Part shown: positions 1-7,740 of the stretch, one piece after another | How positions within the stretch are numbered: position 1 is the first letter of the stretch | Layout: each line of letters begins with the position of its first letter | DNA from: Exiguobacterium sp. TNDT2 | Lineage (GTDB): Bacteria; Bacillota; Bacilli; Exiguobacteriales; Exiguobacteriaceae | Direction of reading: 5' to 3' | DNA: 32,950 bases | NCBI RefSeq assembly: GCF_003331145.1 | Contig: NZ_QLVE01000039.1 | Span: 1-32,950, forward strand | Notes under the pieces: generated by a model | What the model saw: only the letters and a program-made list of their open reading frames with translations | Database searches by the model: none | What the model was told of the DNA's origin: nothing | Translations under genes and position numbers: made by a program

Positions 1-19
1 AGATGTGTATAAGAGACAG
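1..19 (+). other. Tn5/Nextera mosaic-end adapter (artefact)
   Basis: The first 19 bases, AGATGTGTATAAGAGACAG, are identical to the transferred strand of the Tn5 mosaic end used in Nextera tagmentation libraries. This is library adapter left on a contig end and not genomic DNA. Genomic sequence begins at about base 20. Confidence 0.97.
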
Positions 20-49
20 TCCCTACACTTTCATACGTTCAGAAACAAT

Positions 50-82
50 GTGGGAGTGTTTCATCCACCCTGCCACTCCCAC
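50..82. repeat. 9-bp inverted repeat near the left edge
   Basis: GTGGGAGTG (50-58) and CACTCCCAC (74-82) form a perfect 9-bp inverted repeat around a 15-nt loop. No T-tract follows on either strand within a few bases, so it is not a clear intrinsic terminator. It lies downstream of the minus-strand gene that ends at 122 and may belong to that gene's 3' end or to one cut off by the contig edge. Confidence 0.4.
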
Positions 83-121
83 TCAATCGACTAAAAAAGT
101 ATCCATTATGAAAGGAGTCCT

Positions 122-535
122 TTAATATGTCGGAAACAGAACGTCACCATCTTCAGACCGTAACTCATAATCGACGAGTGTATTCAAACGTTGCGTTATT
201 GTGATGGTGCACTCAAATTCGATTCCAGGGCCGTATGGTATATCCGGACGTAGACGCGTCTCATACGATATGTCATTCACATATATGTCGATATCACGGG
301 CTTTTGCCCCATTATTGACGACGTAACACGGACCCGTCTCTGTTTTATATTGAGCGTTCGCTCGGTCATACGTATCAGGGACTGTCATGAATAACACGAG
401 CACCAGCAATAGCATAGATCCGATAGACGCAAACAGCTTACCTAGTTTCCTCTCTTGTCGCCATTGCACAAAATACATGAACGCCGCGCCGACAAGTGCG
501 AGCGTGATACACCAAAACCCAATCAAATCAACCAA
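122..535 (-). CDS. Small membrane protein, unknown function
   Basis: About 137 residues with two hydrophobic N-terminal segments (roughly residues 5-22 and 35-53), separated by a basic loop (RQERKLGK). A polar, soluble C-terminal half of about 80 residues is probably displayed outside the membrane. I do not recognise the family. A TTG at 535 is preferred as start because GAGGTGA lies five bases upstream. The GTG at 544 overlaps that ribosome site and has almost no spacing of its own. The gene is divergent from the membrane protein starting at 612. Nothing visible indicates its job. Confidence 0.6.
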   Translation of the reverse strand: MVDLIGFWCITLALVGAAFMYFVQWRQERKLGKLFASIGSMLLLVLVLFMTVPDTYDRANAQYKTETGPCYVVNNGAKARDIDIYVNDISYETRLRPDIPYGPGIEFECTITITQRLNTLVDYELRSEDGDVLFPTY

Positions 536-611
536 ACTTCTCACCTCACCTTTTCTTTACGAACACTGCCGTACAAAGTTTCATCACTATTTCATTTTCA
601 AGGAGACTGTC

Positions 612-1019
612 ATGACCCAATTTCTAAAATTACAAACTATCTCCATCTTGCTCGCGGTTTTACTTTTTTTGAACATTCAACTGCTCGCCAACAGTGGCCG
701 ACTCTTTTTGAGGATTGGTGATGCGTACATGCTCATCATCGTTACAATCGGTCTTGCCTCACTCACCTTGTTCACACGTGTCATCATCAAACGTTTTAGG
801 CATCTTGAACCTTCCACTTGGAACTTATTCCTTTACGTCCTGTGGCTCCCCTATTTAGTGCTGTTGACCTATGTCTGGACAAGAGTCGTCCCCGCTCCGA
901 ATGAAGCGGCATGGCCAAGTCCAGCCGTCGGGCTCTTGATGATTGCCCTTGCGTTCACATTCCCGCTCTATGTGTTCATCGTCCATATGATTGCTCGATC
1001 TAAACAACCATCGACGTAA
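612..1019 (+). CDS. Four-helix membrane protein, unknown function
   Basis: 135 residues with four predicted membrane helices (about 5-25, 35-57, 68-90 and 105-127) and short basic loops such as KRFRH and a basic C-terminus. The start at 612 is chosen because AAGGAGA lies just upstream. The same frame stays open back to 387, but that extension overlaps the divergent gene on the other strand and has no ribosome site, so it is not used. A strong terminator follows the stop. No family is recognised. Confidence 0.65.
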   Translation: MTQFLKLQTISILLAVLLFLNIQLLANSGRLFLRIGDAYMLIIVTIGLASLTLFTRVIIKRFRHLEPSTWNLFLYVLWLPYLVLLTYVWTRVVPAPNEAAWPSPAVGLLMIALAFTFPLYVFIVHMIARSKQPST

Positions 1020-1020
1020 C

Positions 1021-1062
1021 AAAAAAACGTGCGCGACCAAAATCGGTCGCACACGTTTTTTT
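1021..1062. terminator. Bidirectional intrinsic terminator
   Basis: A stem ACGTGCGCGACC / GGTCGCACACGT (one mismatch) with a short AAAAT loop is flanked by A-runs on the left and T-runs on the right. It can end both the plus gene stopping at 1019 and the minus gene stopping at 1061. Confidence 0.85.
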
Positions 1063-1819
1063 AAGATAACTCCTGCCTCCGTTTCTGCCACGCCACGAGC
1101 AAGATGCTGATGATGACGAGCAGAAACCACGACGACAGTTTGCCGAGGTCAACGAGCGCCCAGCCGCTCAACTGGTTCGGATACGCCCACCCGTTATAGA
1201 ACGTGACGATATTTTCTGCGAACCAGATGAAGCAGGCGATTAAAAAGAAGGCAAGGACAACGGGCATCGTGAAGCGGCGGTCGTCGAGCCGATACGTGAC
1301 GATGGCACGACCGAAGACGAGAAAAACGAGGCCGATTAACACCCAGCGCAAATCGACCCAGACATGGTGCCAAAAGAAGTTGAAGTAAATGGCAATCCCG
1401 AGGCCAAACGCAATGAGCGGCGGTGGCATCTTGAGAAATTCCAAATCGAGTCGACGCCACGACTGGACGACGTAGCTACCGACGCTCGCATACATGAATC
1501 CCGCATAGAGCGGGACGCCAAACCATTTCGTCAGCGCTTCATCGGGATAACTCCACGACCCCATCTGGACTTTGAACAGCTCGAGGCCGAGCCCGATGAC
1601 GTGGAACCAACTAATGACTTTCACTTCTTCCATTGTCTCGAGCCCCGTCTTGACGAGCACGACTTGGACGAACAGACACCAAATGAAGAGGACGTCGTAG
1701 CGCGGAATCGGGAAATCGAACCATTTCGTCAGCGCGAGCGCACCGAAGATAGCGACTGGAAAGATACAGCTGAGCGCCTGTTCGTAACCAAAGATGAATA
1801 AATATCGTATGCGTCGCAC
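1061..1819 (-). CDS. yoaT: DUF817 integral membrane protein, YoaT-like
   Basis: 252 residues, almost entirely hydrophobic, with seven or eight predicted membrane helices. The spacing, and conserved tryptophan- and histidine-rich stretches such as FFWHHVWVDLRW and WFAENIVTFYNGWAYP, match my recollection of the DUF817 family (Bacillus subtilis YoaT). The function of that family is unknown; the His/Trp/Glu-rich membrane face would suit cofactor or metal binding, which is inference. The start is GTG at 1819 with AGGTGAT upstream. It lies only eight bases after the stop of the upstream YdjM-family gene, so the two are probably one transcript. The shared terminator at 1021-1062 ends it. Confidence 0.8.
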   Translation of the reverse strand: MRRIRYLFIFGYEQALSCIFPVAIFGALALTKWFDFPIPRYDVLFIWCLFVQVVLVKTGLETMEEVKVISWFHVIGLGLELFKVQMGSWSYPDEALTKWFGVPLYAGFMYASVGSYVVQSWRRLDLEFLKMPPPLIAFGLGIAIYFNFFWHHVWVDLRWVLIGLVFLVFGRAIVTYRLDDRRFTMPVVLAFFLIACFIWFAENIVTFYNGWAYPNQLSGWALVDLGKLSSWFLLVIISILLVAWQKRRQELS

Positions 1820-1827
1820 GGAATCAC

Positions 1828-2688
1828 CTACAATTCGATGTATTCATAAAGAAATGACGACTCGCCATCAAAAAAGCGTGGGTCATATAAGCCGAGCCGC
1901 TCGTCATCCTCGACGACGACCACGAACGGAGACCACTGTTTGAGCGTGATCGCTTCTTTATTCCTGTCGAAGAGCGGATTCAAGTCGGCATCGTCCGCAC
2001 TCGTCAACTCGTATTGGACTTCGGGCTCTTGATAGACCGAATCACTGAAAATCGAAACCGACTCTTCCGTCTTCGTGATGACGGTGAACTGGGTCGGGAT
2101 GAACGAGGCCGACAGCGCCACCTCGTCGTGATTGGCGGCATACGACTGATACAAGTAAGCCCCTTGCGCACTTTGAACCAAGACGTGCACAACGATGGCG
2201 GCCCAGGCGTAACGATACACCGTATGCCGGACGTCCGCTCGACGTGCAATCAGCCAGGCGACTAGGAAGATGCCCCAATAGACGAAATCAACGATCGGGA
2301 TGACGCCGAACGTGACCCGGACATCCGATAACGGTTCGAAGTAGCCCGTCCCCCAGGCGTTGAACAAGTCCGCCGTGTTATGGATGAACACGGACAAGAG
2401 TGCCCACCAGAAGTAACGGATATCGGTCACCTTGAACAACAGGCGTACGAGTATGTAAATGAGTAGCGCGAACAACGGGACGAGGAAAATCGAATGGGTG
2501 ATGCCGCGGTGCCACATCTGATACATCCCTTCCGTGTCCCAAAGTCGCGAGATGACGTCACTGTCCGGGATTTGACTCCCGACAAGCGTCGTGACGAACA
2601 AGGCCCGTTTTTCGTTTGTTTGTAAGTCTCGCTTGTCGGCCGCCCCGTAGAGCGTCAGACCGAACAGCGTATGGGTGATGGTATCCAA
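1828..2688 (-). CDS. YdjM/YfhP-family membrane-bound metal-dependent hydrolase
   Basis: 286 residues. The N-terminus has the YdjM family (COG1988) pattern of metal-ligand candidates: DTITHT at the start, GSQIPDSD, then the HRGITHS motif, followed by several membrane helices and a C-terminal soluble domain of about 110 residues. Family members such as YfhP are annotated as membrane-associated metal-dependent hydrolases, but their substrate is not known. The start is a TTG at 2688: AAAGGAGG sits six bases upstream and the translation then opens with the family-typical MDTITHT. The upstream ATG at 2718 adds a basic leader without a ribosome site. It is probably co-transcribed with the DUF817 gene downstream. 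Confidence 0.82.
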   Translation of the reverse strand: MDTITHTLFGLTLYGAADKRDLQTNEKRALFVTTLVGSQIPDSDVISRLWDTEGMYQMWHRGITHSIFLVPLFALLIYILVRLLFKVTDIRYFWWALLSVFIHNTADLFNAWGTGYFEPLSDVRVTFGVIPIVDFVYWGIFLVAWLIARRADVRHTVYRYAWAAIVVHVLVQSAQGAYLYQSYAANHDEVALSASFIPTQFTVITKTEESVSIFSDSVYQEPEVQYELTSADDADLNPLFDRNKEAITLKQWSPFVVVVEDDERLGLYDPRFFDGESSFLYEYIEL

Positions 2689-2750
2689 CGGTCTCCTCCT
2701 TTTGGACGGAAAAGACATCCCCTCATGACGAGAAGGATGTCCGTCCTAGC

Positions 2751-2846
2751 TTATTTCTCTTGGTCCATTTTCATGGCGCGTCTTGCGACGACGGCGACAA
2801 AAATGACAGCGACAATCGGAATGATTAATGGCATCCAATCTAACAT
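2751..2846 (-). CDS. 31-residue single-span membrane peptide
   Basis: A 31-codon frame begins with MLDWMPLII, continues through a run of Ile, Val and Ala (about residues 7-21) and ends in a charged tail (ARRAMKMDQEK). This gives one membrane helix with a positive-inside C-terminus. AAGGGGGA lies about seven bases upstream of the ATG. It sits between the WYL regulator and the YdjM-family gene, all on the minus strand, and could be co-transcribed with either. The function is unknown. It is short enough for automated annotation to miss. Confidence 0.65.
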   Translation of the reverse strand: MLDWMPLIIPIVAVIFVAVVARRAMKMDQEK

Positions 2847-2906
2847 CCGCCTGTCCCCCTTCTACAAGTGTCGCAAGCAGTATATCATATCTTCAATTCA
2901 ACCGTT

Positions 2907-3902
2907 TCAGTGAATGCTCGCCTTCGCATATCGTTCGGCCATCGCCTCGATTGTCTCGCGCATATGGTCGCGAAGCGTGATCGGTTCGAGCACTTCGACT
3001 TGCGTGCCGAGCGACAACAGCCAGAAGACGAAGCCGTCAGATACGGCCGCATCGAAGCGGATCAAGAAGCGGTCACCGTCTTGCGTGATTGAGACGTCTT
3101 CACCGAGCTTGTCAAAGATGACCGGGAGGACCCGCTCATCGACAGTGAGGACGATTTCCTCGTCGAGTCCGTTATACATGTTGAACGACTTTTGGAAGTA
3201 GTCGTCGGGTAGATGATGCTTCAAACGCGGCGTATCATCCTCGACAATCTCTGAGTTGACGATGCGGTCGACGCGATAGTTTCGGATTTCCCCGATCGAC
3301 TCATCGATGCCAATCAAATAATACTGCTCATGATTCCAGTGCAGGTCAATCGGATTGACGACGTAACGTTCGCCGTCACGGCGGAGCGGAAACGTCCGCT
3401 TCGTGGCGTCAAAGCCGACGACGTCCGTGTATTGGAACGAGATCGCCTTTTGTTCCTGAATCGCACGCTGAATGCGATCGATATGATATGGAATCTGTCC
3501 ATGTTTCTTCTTCGGTGTCTTGATGATCGACTGGAGCGTCTCCGCTTCCGGGATGCTCGTCAGTTTTTGAAGTTTCTCGACGATGCGCTCTGTCACGTCC
3601 TCCGAGATGAACTTCGCCGCGACGATGGCGTCGACCATCATCCGGAGCTCATGGATTTCAAACAGACGGGCCGAATGCCAATATTTTTTGGCGAGGCCGT
3701 TCTTCTCAAGCTCATCCTGCACCTCGAACCCCGAATCGGTCAATGCTTGGATGTCGTCTTTCACTGATTTTTTTGCTAACTTAGAAGTATCTCCGATAGT
3801 AGATAAATATTCGAGCAAGTCTTCTAACGTCTTCGGATGGTTGTCATCTGTATGGCGTTCGAAAAACCGTCTCACCTCGAGTAACCTTTCTCGGTTGTTC
3901 AC
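2907..3902 (-). CDS. WYL-domain transcriptional regulator
   Basis: 331 residues. An N-terminal winged-helix region (about 5-65, with KSVKDDIQALTDSGFEV in the position of the recognition helix) is followed by a helical linker. A WYL domain (about 135-220) includes the stretch IDLHWNHEQYYLIGIDE and then IGEIRNYRVDRI. A WCX-like C-terminal domain follows. WYL proteins bind nucleic acid or nucleotide ligands and act as transcription regulators; the target here is not shown. The start is GTG at 3902 with AAAGGGGA upstream. It is transcribed divergently from the alpha/beta hydrolase at 4018, across a 115-bp gap that could hold both promoters, so regulation of that neighbour is possible but unproven. 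Confidence 0.85.
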   Translation of the reverse strand: MNNRERLLEVRRFFERHTDDNHPKTLEDLLEYLSTIGDTSKLAKKSVKDDIQALTDSGFEVQDELEKNGLAKKYWHSARLFEIHELRMMVDAIVAAKFISEDVTERIVEKLQKLTSIPEAETLQSIIKTPKKKHGQIPYHIDRIQRAIQEQKAISFQYTDVVGFDATKRTFPLRRDGERYVVNPIDLHWNHEQYYLIGIDESIGEIRNYRVDRIVNSEIVEDDTPRLKHHLPDDYFQKSFNMYNGLDEEIVLTVDERVLPVIFDKLGEDVSITQDGDRFLIRFDAAVSDGFVFWLLSLGTQVEVLEPITLRDHMRETIEAMAERYAKASIH

Positions 3903-4017
3903 GGTTTAATCCCCTTTCACTTCTTTATGTAAAATATGTATAAACAGACAGTAGCATGTTATTTCCATGAAATAAAGGTATTTTCCATTACAAATCGTTT
4001 AAGGAGGCCCTTCTGCA

Positions 4018-4863
4018 GTGAAACATTATGCACACGTCAACGGCACGAAAATCGAATATATGGACCGCGGTCACGGTCCGGTCATCGTCCTGATTCATGG
4101 GACCCAATCGTCAAGCCTCGAACCGTACCATGTGGACCGGCTCGTCGTGTCCGGTTTTCGGGTTATTGTCCCATCTCGTCCGGGCTACGGTGAGACGCCG
4201 TACTCATTTTCGGCCTCGCCGCAAGCGTTCGCCGCGAACTTACGTCGTTTGCTCGAAGTGATGTCGATTGAGCGTTATCACGTGTACGGCATCTCGGCCG
4301 GCGGGCCGACGGCAATCGAACTTGCGTCACAGAACGAGCACGCGCTCAGTCTTACGCTCGCGGCCGCGGTGACGAGCGTCGTCGATTTCCCGTATCGTCG
4401 TTACGTAAGCCGTAACGTCGCCCAACCGGCGTTCATCGCGCTTCAGTTTGCGATGAAACAGTTCGTCGCCCGCGCCATTCAAAAACAACCGTTCGAGGCG
4501 ACGGCCCGCATGATTCAATCGACGAGCCTGCTCGCACTCGATGTCATCCGCGACGAAGTGACCCCGTACGATATCTTCCTATTGAAACGAGTCGCGAACC
4601 AAATGGCGTTCGGTCTCGGTGCCCAGTTCGACCTTCGACAACAAGTGGCCGATGAAGCGCTGCTCGGGGTGACGTGCCCGACGTATATCGTCCACTCTAA
4701 AAATGACAAGGCCGTGCCGGTCCGTCACGCACATCACGCGAAGCGGCTCATCCCGCACGCCCAGCTCACCATCTTGAACAGTCCCGGCCATTTGATTTGG
4801 ATCGGCCGTCAAGCGCGAAAGAGCGAACAACAGATTGAGCGCTTTATCCGCTTTAACTCGTAA
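4018..4863 (+). CDS. Alpha/beta-hydrolase fold protein
   Basis: 281 residues with the complete alpha/beta-hydrolase pattern. There is an oxyanion-hole HGT after strand 3 (residues 27-29) and a nucleophile elbow GISAGG with Ser93. The acid is Asp230 in SKNDKAVP and His258 lies in SPGHLIW. A helical cap occupies roughly residues 125-200. The substrate cannot be named from sequence; haloperoxidase-like esterases and lipid hydrolases share this layout. The start is GTG with AAGGAGG ten bases upstream. It stands alone, divergent from the WYL regulator and closed by a terminator. Confidence 0.85.
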   Translation: MKHYAHVNGTKIEYMDRGHGPVIVLIHGTQSSSLEPYHVDRLVVSGFRVIVPSRPGYGETPYSFSASPQAFAANLRRLLEVMSIERYHVYGISAGGPTAIELASQNEHALSLTLAAAVTSVVDFPYRRYVSRNVAQPAFIALQFAMKQFVARAIQKQPFEATARMIQSTSLLALDVIRDEVTPYDIFLLKRVANQMAFGLGAQFDLRQQVADEALLGVTCPTYIVHSKNDKAVPVRHAHHAKRLIPHAQLTILNSPGHLIWIGRQARKSEQQIERFIRFNS

Positions 4864-4887
4864 GACGCCGATGCGGGCGTCTTTTTT
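4864..4887 (+). terminator. Intrinsic terminator of the hydrolase gene
   Basis: GACGCC and GGCGTC form a six-base-pair stem around a six-base loop, followed by six T. It begins directly after the hydrolase stop codon. The T-tract touches the stop of the convergent lipoprotein gene. Confidence 0.8.
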
Positions 4888-5305
4888 AGTCGCCTGACTC
4901 GAGCAGTTCAATCAATTCCTCCGTCACGTCAGCCGGGAGGCGGTACCCGACGTTCGTGTCGTCCGCATCGTAAAGGCTACTGACCGATTTCGGATCATCG
5001 TTGAGCCAAAGATAATAGCGGTCCGCCTCCCCGTCCTCGAAGCGGATTTCGATATCGTATTCGGGCCCAACCACATTGGCGACACCGGGAAGTTCGTCTG
5101 CCTCACGCAGCATGTCTTCGAACACTCGAATCGATTCCGATTCGTCGAACGTGACGATATCGCGCTCTTGAAAACTGCTGAATCCGTCCGATTCCGAGAC
5201 GCGGACTTCTTCAATCCCATCCGTCCGGAAATCGTTCGAGGCACAACCGGTCAAGGTAAGTGATAATGTGACGAGAGCAAAGACTGATGTATGTCGATGT
5301 TTCAT
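4886..5305 (-). CDS. YhfM-like lipoprotein
   Basis: 139 residues. The signal peptide (residues 1-20) ends in a lipobox LTGC, so the mature protein is predicted to be anchored on the outer face of the membrane at Cys21. The mature part is acidic and contains VRVSESDGFSSF, the IVTFDESESIRVFEDML stretch and a YYLWL segment, the pattern I associate with Bacillus YhfM-like lipoproteins. The function of that family is unknown. The next gene upstream (5384-5800) is a clear paralogue without the lipobox. Start at 5305 with GAGGGAG upstream. Confidence 0.78.
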   Translation of the reverse strand: MKHRHTSVFALVTLSLTLTGCASNDFRTDGIEEVRVSESDGFSSFQERDIVTFDESESIRVFEDMLREADELPGVANVVGPEYDIEIRFEDGEADRYYLWLNDDPKSVSSLYDADDTNVGYRLPADVTEELIELLESGD

Positions 5306-5383
5306 AAAATAGACTCCCTCTGTCTGTACATGGTTGATATACGTGATTCAAGCAAGTAAAGTTTCACATTCCACGTCACTCGT

Positions 5384-5800
5384 TCACTCATCCAACCCAA
5401 GCACTTGAATCAACTGGTTCGTCATGTCCCTCGACACGCGATAAATGAGATGCGGATGCGTCACATCCATCAAAAAGCTCGGTTGATGTTTCTGTCCGAG
5501 CCAAAGATGATACTTTGCCATCATCCCGCCCTTCCAATGAAGCTCCAAGTCAAAGTCCGGTTCCTCGTGAATGGAATCTTCGAGCGCATCATCTGCATTA
5601 CGCAGCATGTCCGCGAACGGTCTCACTTTTTCGATTCCATTGAACATGATGAAATCCGTCTCATTGAACGAACCAATTCCTGACGACTCAGCAACTCTCG
5701 CTTGAATCATCTCTTCTCTGTTCAACTCATTCTCCTCTGAGTTCATAAATGCTTTGAACATCGCCGTAGCCCCCGTGAAGATTGCCCGATCCAGTTTCAT
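5384..5800 (-). CDS. YhfM-like protein without lipobox (paralogue of 4886-5305)
   Basis: About 138 residues aligning along its length with the neighbouring lipoprotein: ARVAESSGIGSF against VRVSESDGFSSF, VRPFADMLRNADDALE against IRVFEDMLREADELPG, and KYHLWLG against RYYLWLN. It lacks the signal peptide and cysteine; its N-terminus is weakly hydrophobic (IFTGATAMFKAF), so it is probably cytoplasmic or uses an atypical leader. The start at 5800 is preferred because GGGGTGA lies about five bases upstream. An ATG at 5827 would add nine residues with only a weak ribosome site. The tandem same-strand arrangement points to duplication followed by divergence. Confidence 0.7.
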   Translation of the reverse strand: MKLDRAIFTGATAMFKAFMNSEENELNREEMIQARVAESSGIGSFNETDFIMFNGIEKVRPFADMLRNADDALEDSIHEEPDFDLELHWKGGMMAKYHLWLGQKHQPSFLMDVTHPHLIYRVSRDMTNQLIQVLGLDE

Positions 5801-5878
5801 GTACTTCACCCCATTCTTGTTGCTCATTATCTTTTTACGAAAATCCAGACGAAAAGTTTCACAAATTTTTACATACTA

Positions 5879-6184
5879 TCAAGAAACTCGTAACACACGC
5901 TTTCTGATGCGCTCTAAAAAAATCGGCAACAAGTTCAATAGGATCGAAATGCTGGTCAAGACCCACCACGCCCGTCCCATACCTGGGATGACATCCGCCA
6001 ACGCAGCCCAATCCTCCCCTTCGACCCATACTGATAAATAGCTGTAGTCCGCGCACACCGTGAGCGCTGTCAGCGACAACGCAATCGCCATCGGCAACTT
6101 GTAATCTTTCCCGATGCTGAACGTATACAAATTGACCAGTGTCGCGCCAATCGCCAGTACTCCTAAAATCATCCACATCGTCAA
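5879..6184 (-). CDS. Small membrane protein with three helices
   Basis: About 101 residues with hydrophobic segments near residues 2-20, 30-47 and 65-90 and a basic C-terminus (ERIRKRVLRVS), giving three membrane helices. A TTG at 6184 is chosen because GGAG lies five bases upstream. The ATG at 6199 has no ribosome site, and that GGAG lies inside its own first codons. No family is recognised. It lies between the YhfM-like pair and the convergent terminator of the sucrose operon on the same strand. Confidence 0.55.
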   Translation of the reverse strand: MTMWMILGVLAIGATLVNLYTFSIGKDYKLPMAIALSLTALTVCADYSYLSVWVEGEDWAALADVIPGMGRAWWVLTSISILLNLLPIFLERIRKRVLRVS

Positions 6185-6274
6185 ATCGACTCCTGCCATT
6201 AAAATATGTAAGTTATTACCTATTGCAAGAATACCACAAGCGCAGGAGGAAGCCGTTGACTTTTCACGACAACA

Positions 6275-6301
6275 AAAAAGCCGAGCCGAAGCTCAGCTTT
6301 T
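6275..6301 (-). terminator. Intrinsic terminator of the scr operon
   Basis: On the minus strand AAGCTGAGC, a TTCG tetraloop and GCTCGGCTT are followed by six T. It starts a few bases after the scrB stop, so it ends the scrKAB transcript. Confidence 0.88.
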
Positions 6302-6303
6302 CC

Positions 6304-7722
6304 TTATTGGTACGTCCAACCGGTCAGGCTCGCAGTCGCCCCTTCGTAGCGCAACTGTTTCTCGAGCTCGCTCGGGAAGACGCGGAGCGTGGCGACCGCT
6401 TCACCGTCATTGACAAAGCATTCGACACTCGACGAGTCGACGAACACGTGGAGCGACGTCACGGCAATCGCTTTTGTCCGTGTCGTGCCATACTCGGTCG
6501 CGAACGGCTCACCTGCATTTGTACGATCGATCGTCAACTCGCCTGCCGTTGCGTCGTAACGAATGACGAGTGACTCATCTTCAACTTGCAACAATTCGAG
6601 GCTAAAGTCCGACCCATCCGTTTTCATCTCCAGTTCGTACCGGTCCGGTGTCGCGACGCTGACTGACGTGCCGGACACATCGAGGAATGTATCTTGGCGA
6701 AGCGTTGTCATCTCCGCCACCGGACGCTGCTTGAGCAATCCGTCCTCGATTGTGAGTACACGCGGTAACGTCAAGGCGTGGGCCCAACCGAAGCGGTCCG
6801 TCGGATACCCGATTTCAGGGAGTCCCATCCAACCGACGAGGACGCGTCGTCCGTCCTGTTCTGTCGTCTGTGGGGCGTAAAAATCAAAACCGAAATCGAG
6901 CTCCTCGAACGCGCCGTGTGTGAACGTCAACGTTTTAAGGTCGAGCTTACCAATCAAGAATCCGGACTGATAGATGTTTTGATAGTGATGCCCATCCGGT
7001 TCAATCCCTTGCGGCGAGAAGATGAGGACGTGCTGTCCATTCAGTTCGAACACGTCGGGACATTCCCACATGTAGCCGAACCGTTCGAGTCCCGTCTTGA
7101 TTTCACCGAGGAACGTCCACTCGTCCAAGTCGATCGAGCGATACAACACGACGCAACCCGTCTCGTCCGTGCGTTGTGCGCCGACGACGGCGTAATAGGC
7201 ACCGTCCTCGAGCCACACTTTCGGGTCACGGAAATGTTCCGTGTACCCGGCCGGCACGTCCGGAATCGCGACGTTACGACGTTCGATCTTTCCATCCCGT
7301 AACACGCCAATCACTTGCGAGGCGTGACGCGTCCAGTCATCCGTCCGGTGATTGCCCGTATACATGACATGGAGTTCTCCGTCTTTCACGAACCCGCTGC
7401 CTGAATAGGCACCGTGTGAATCTTCGGTCGTCTCCGGGACTAACGCCACCCCGCGGTCTGTCCACGTGACGAGGTCGGGTGATGTGACATGATACCAGTG
7501 TTTGAGACCGTGTACCGGTCCGAGCGGGAACCACTGATAGAACATGTGATATTCCCCGTTGTAATACGTGAATCCGTTCGGGTCGTTCAGGAGTCCCGTC
7601 GGCGGTTGGATATGGTATCCGAACCGCCACGGGGAAGCTGCCGTCTTCGTGCGGAGCGTCTCCATCTCGAGGGCACTCACGTCACGTAACGAGCGGTAAC
7701 GCTCTGCCTTCGTCCAACTCAT
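6304..7722 (-). CDS. scrB: Sucrose-6-phosphate hydrolase (GH32)
   Basis: 472 residues, normal for ScrB/SacA. It splits sucrose-6-phosphate, made during PTS uptake, into glucose-6-phosphate and fructose in the cytoplasm. The five-bladed propeller motifs of GH32 are present in order: LLNDPNG with nucleophile Asp47, then FRDPKVW with the transition-state Asp, then WECPDVF with the acid/base Glu. A beta-sandwich C-terminal domain ends with the family-like HVFVDSSSVECFVNDGE. There is no signal peptide. It is the last gene of scrK-scrA-scrB, 18 bases after scrA, with GGAAGTGA as ribosome site. A terminator follows at 6275-6301. Confidence 0.96.
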   Translation of the reverse strand: MSWTKAERYRSLRDVSALEMETLRTKTAASPWRFGYHIQPPTGLLNDPNGFTYYNGEYHMFYQWFPLGPVHGLKHWYHVTSPDLVTWTDRGVALVPETTEDSHGAYSGSGFVKDGELHVMYTGNHRTDDWTRHASQVIGVLRDGKIERRNVAIPDVPAGYTEHFRDPKVWLEDGAYYAVVGAQRTDETGCVVLYRSIDLDEWTFLGEIKTGLERFGYMWECPDVFELNGQHVLIFSPQGIEPDGHHYQNIYQSGFLIGKLDLKTLTFTHGAFEELDFGFDFYAPQTTEQDGRRVLVGWMGLPEIGYPTDRFGWAHALTLPRVLTIEDGLLKQRPVAEMTTLRQDTFLDVSGTSVSVATPDRYELEMKTDGSDFSLELLQVEDESLVIRYDATAGELTIDRTNAGEPFATEYGTTRTKAIAVTSLHVFVDSSSVECFVNDGEAVATLRVFPSELEKQLRYEGATASLTGWTYQ

Positions 7723-7740
7723 AACATCACTTCCTTTTTC

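Noticed and set aside
387-611. An N-terminal extension of the membrane protein starting at 612
   Set aside because: It overlaps the divergent gene and lacks a ribosome site, while 612 has a strong one.
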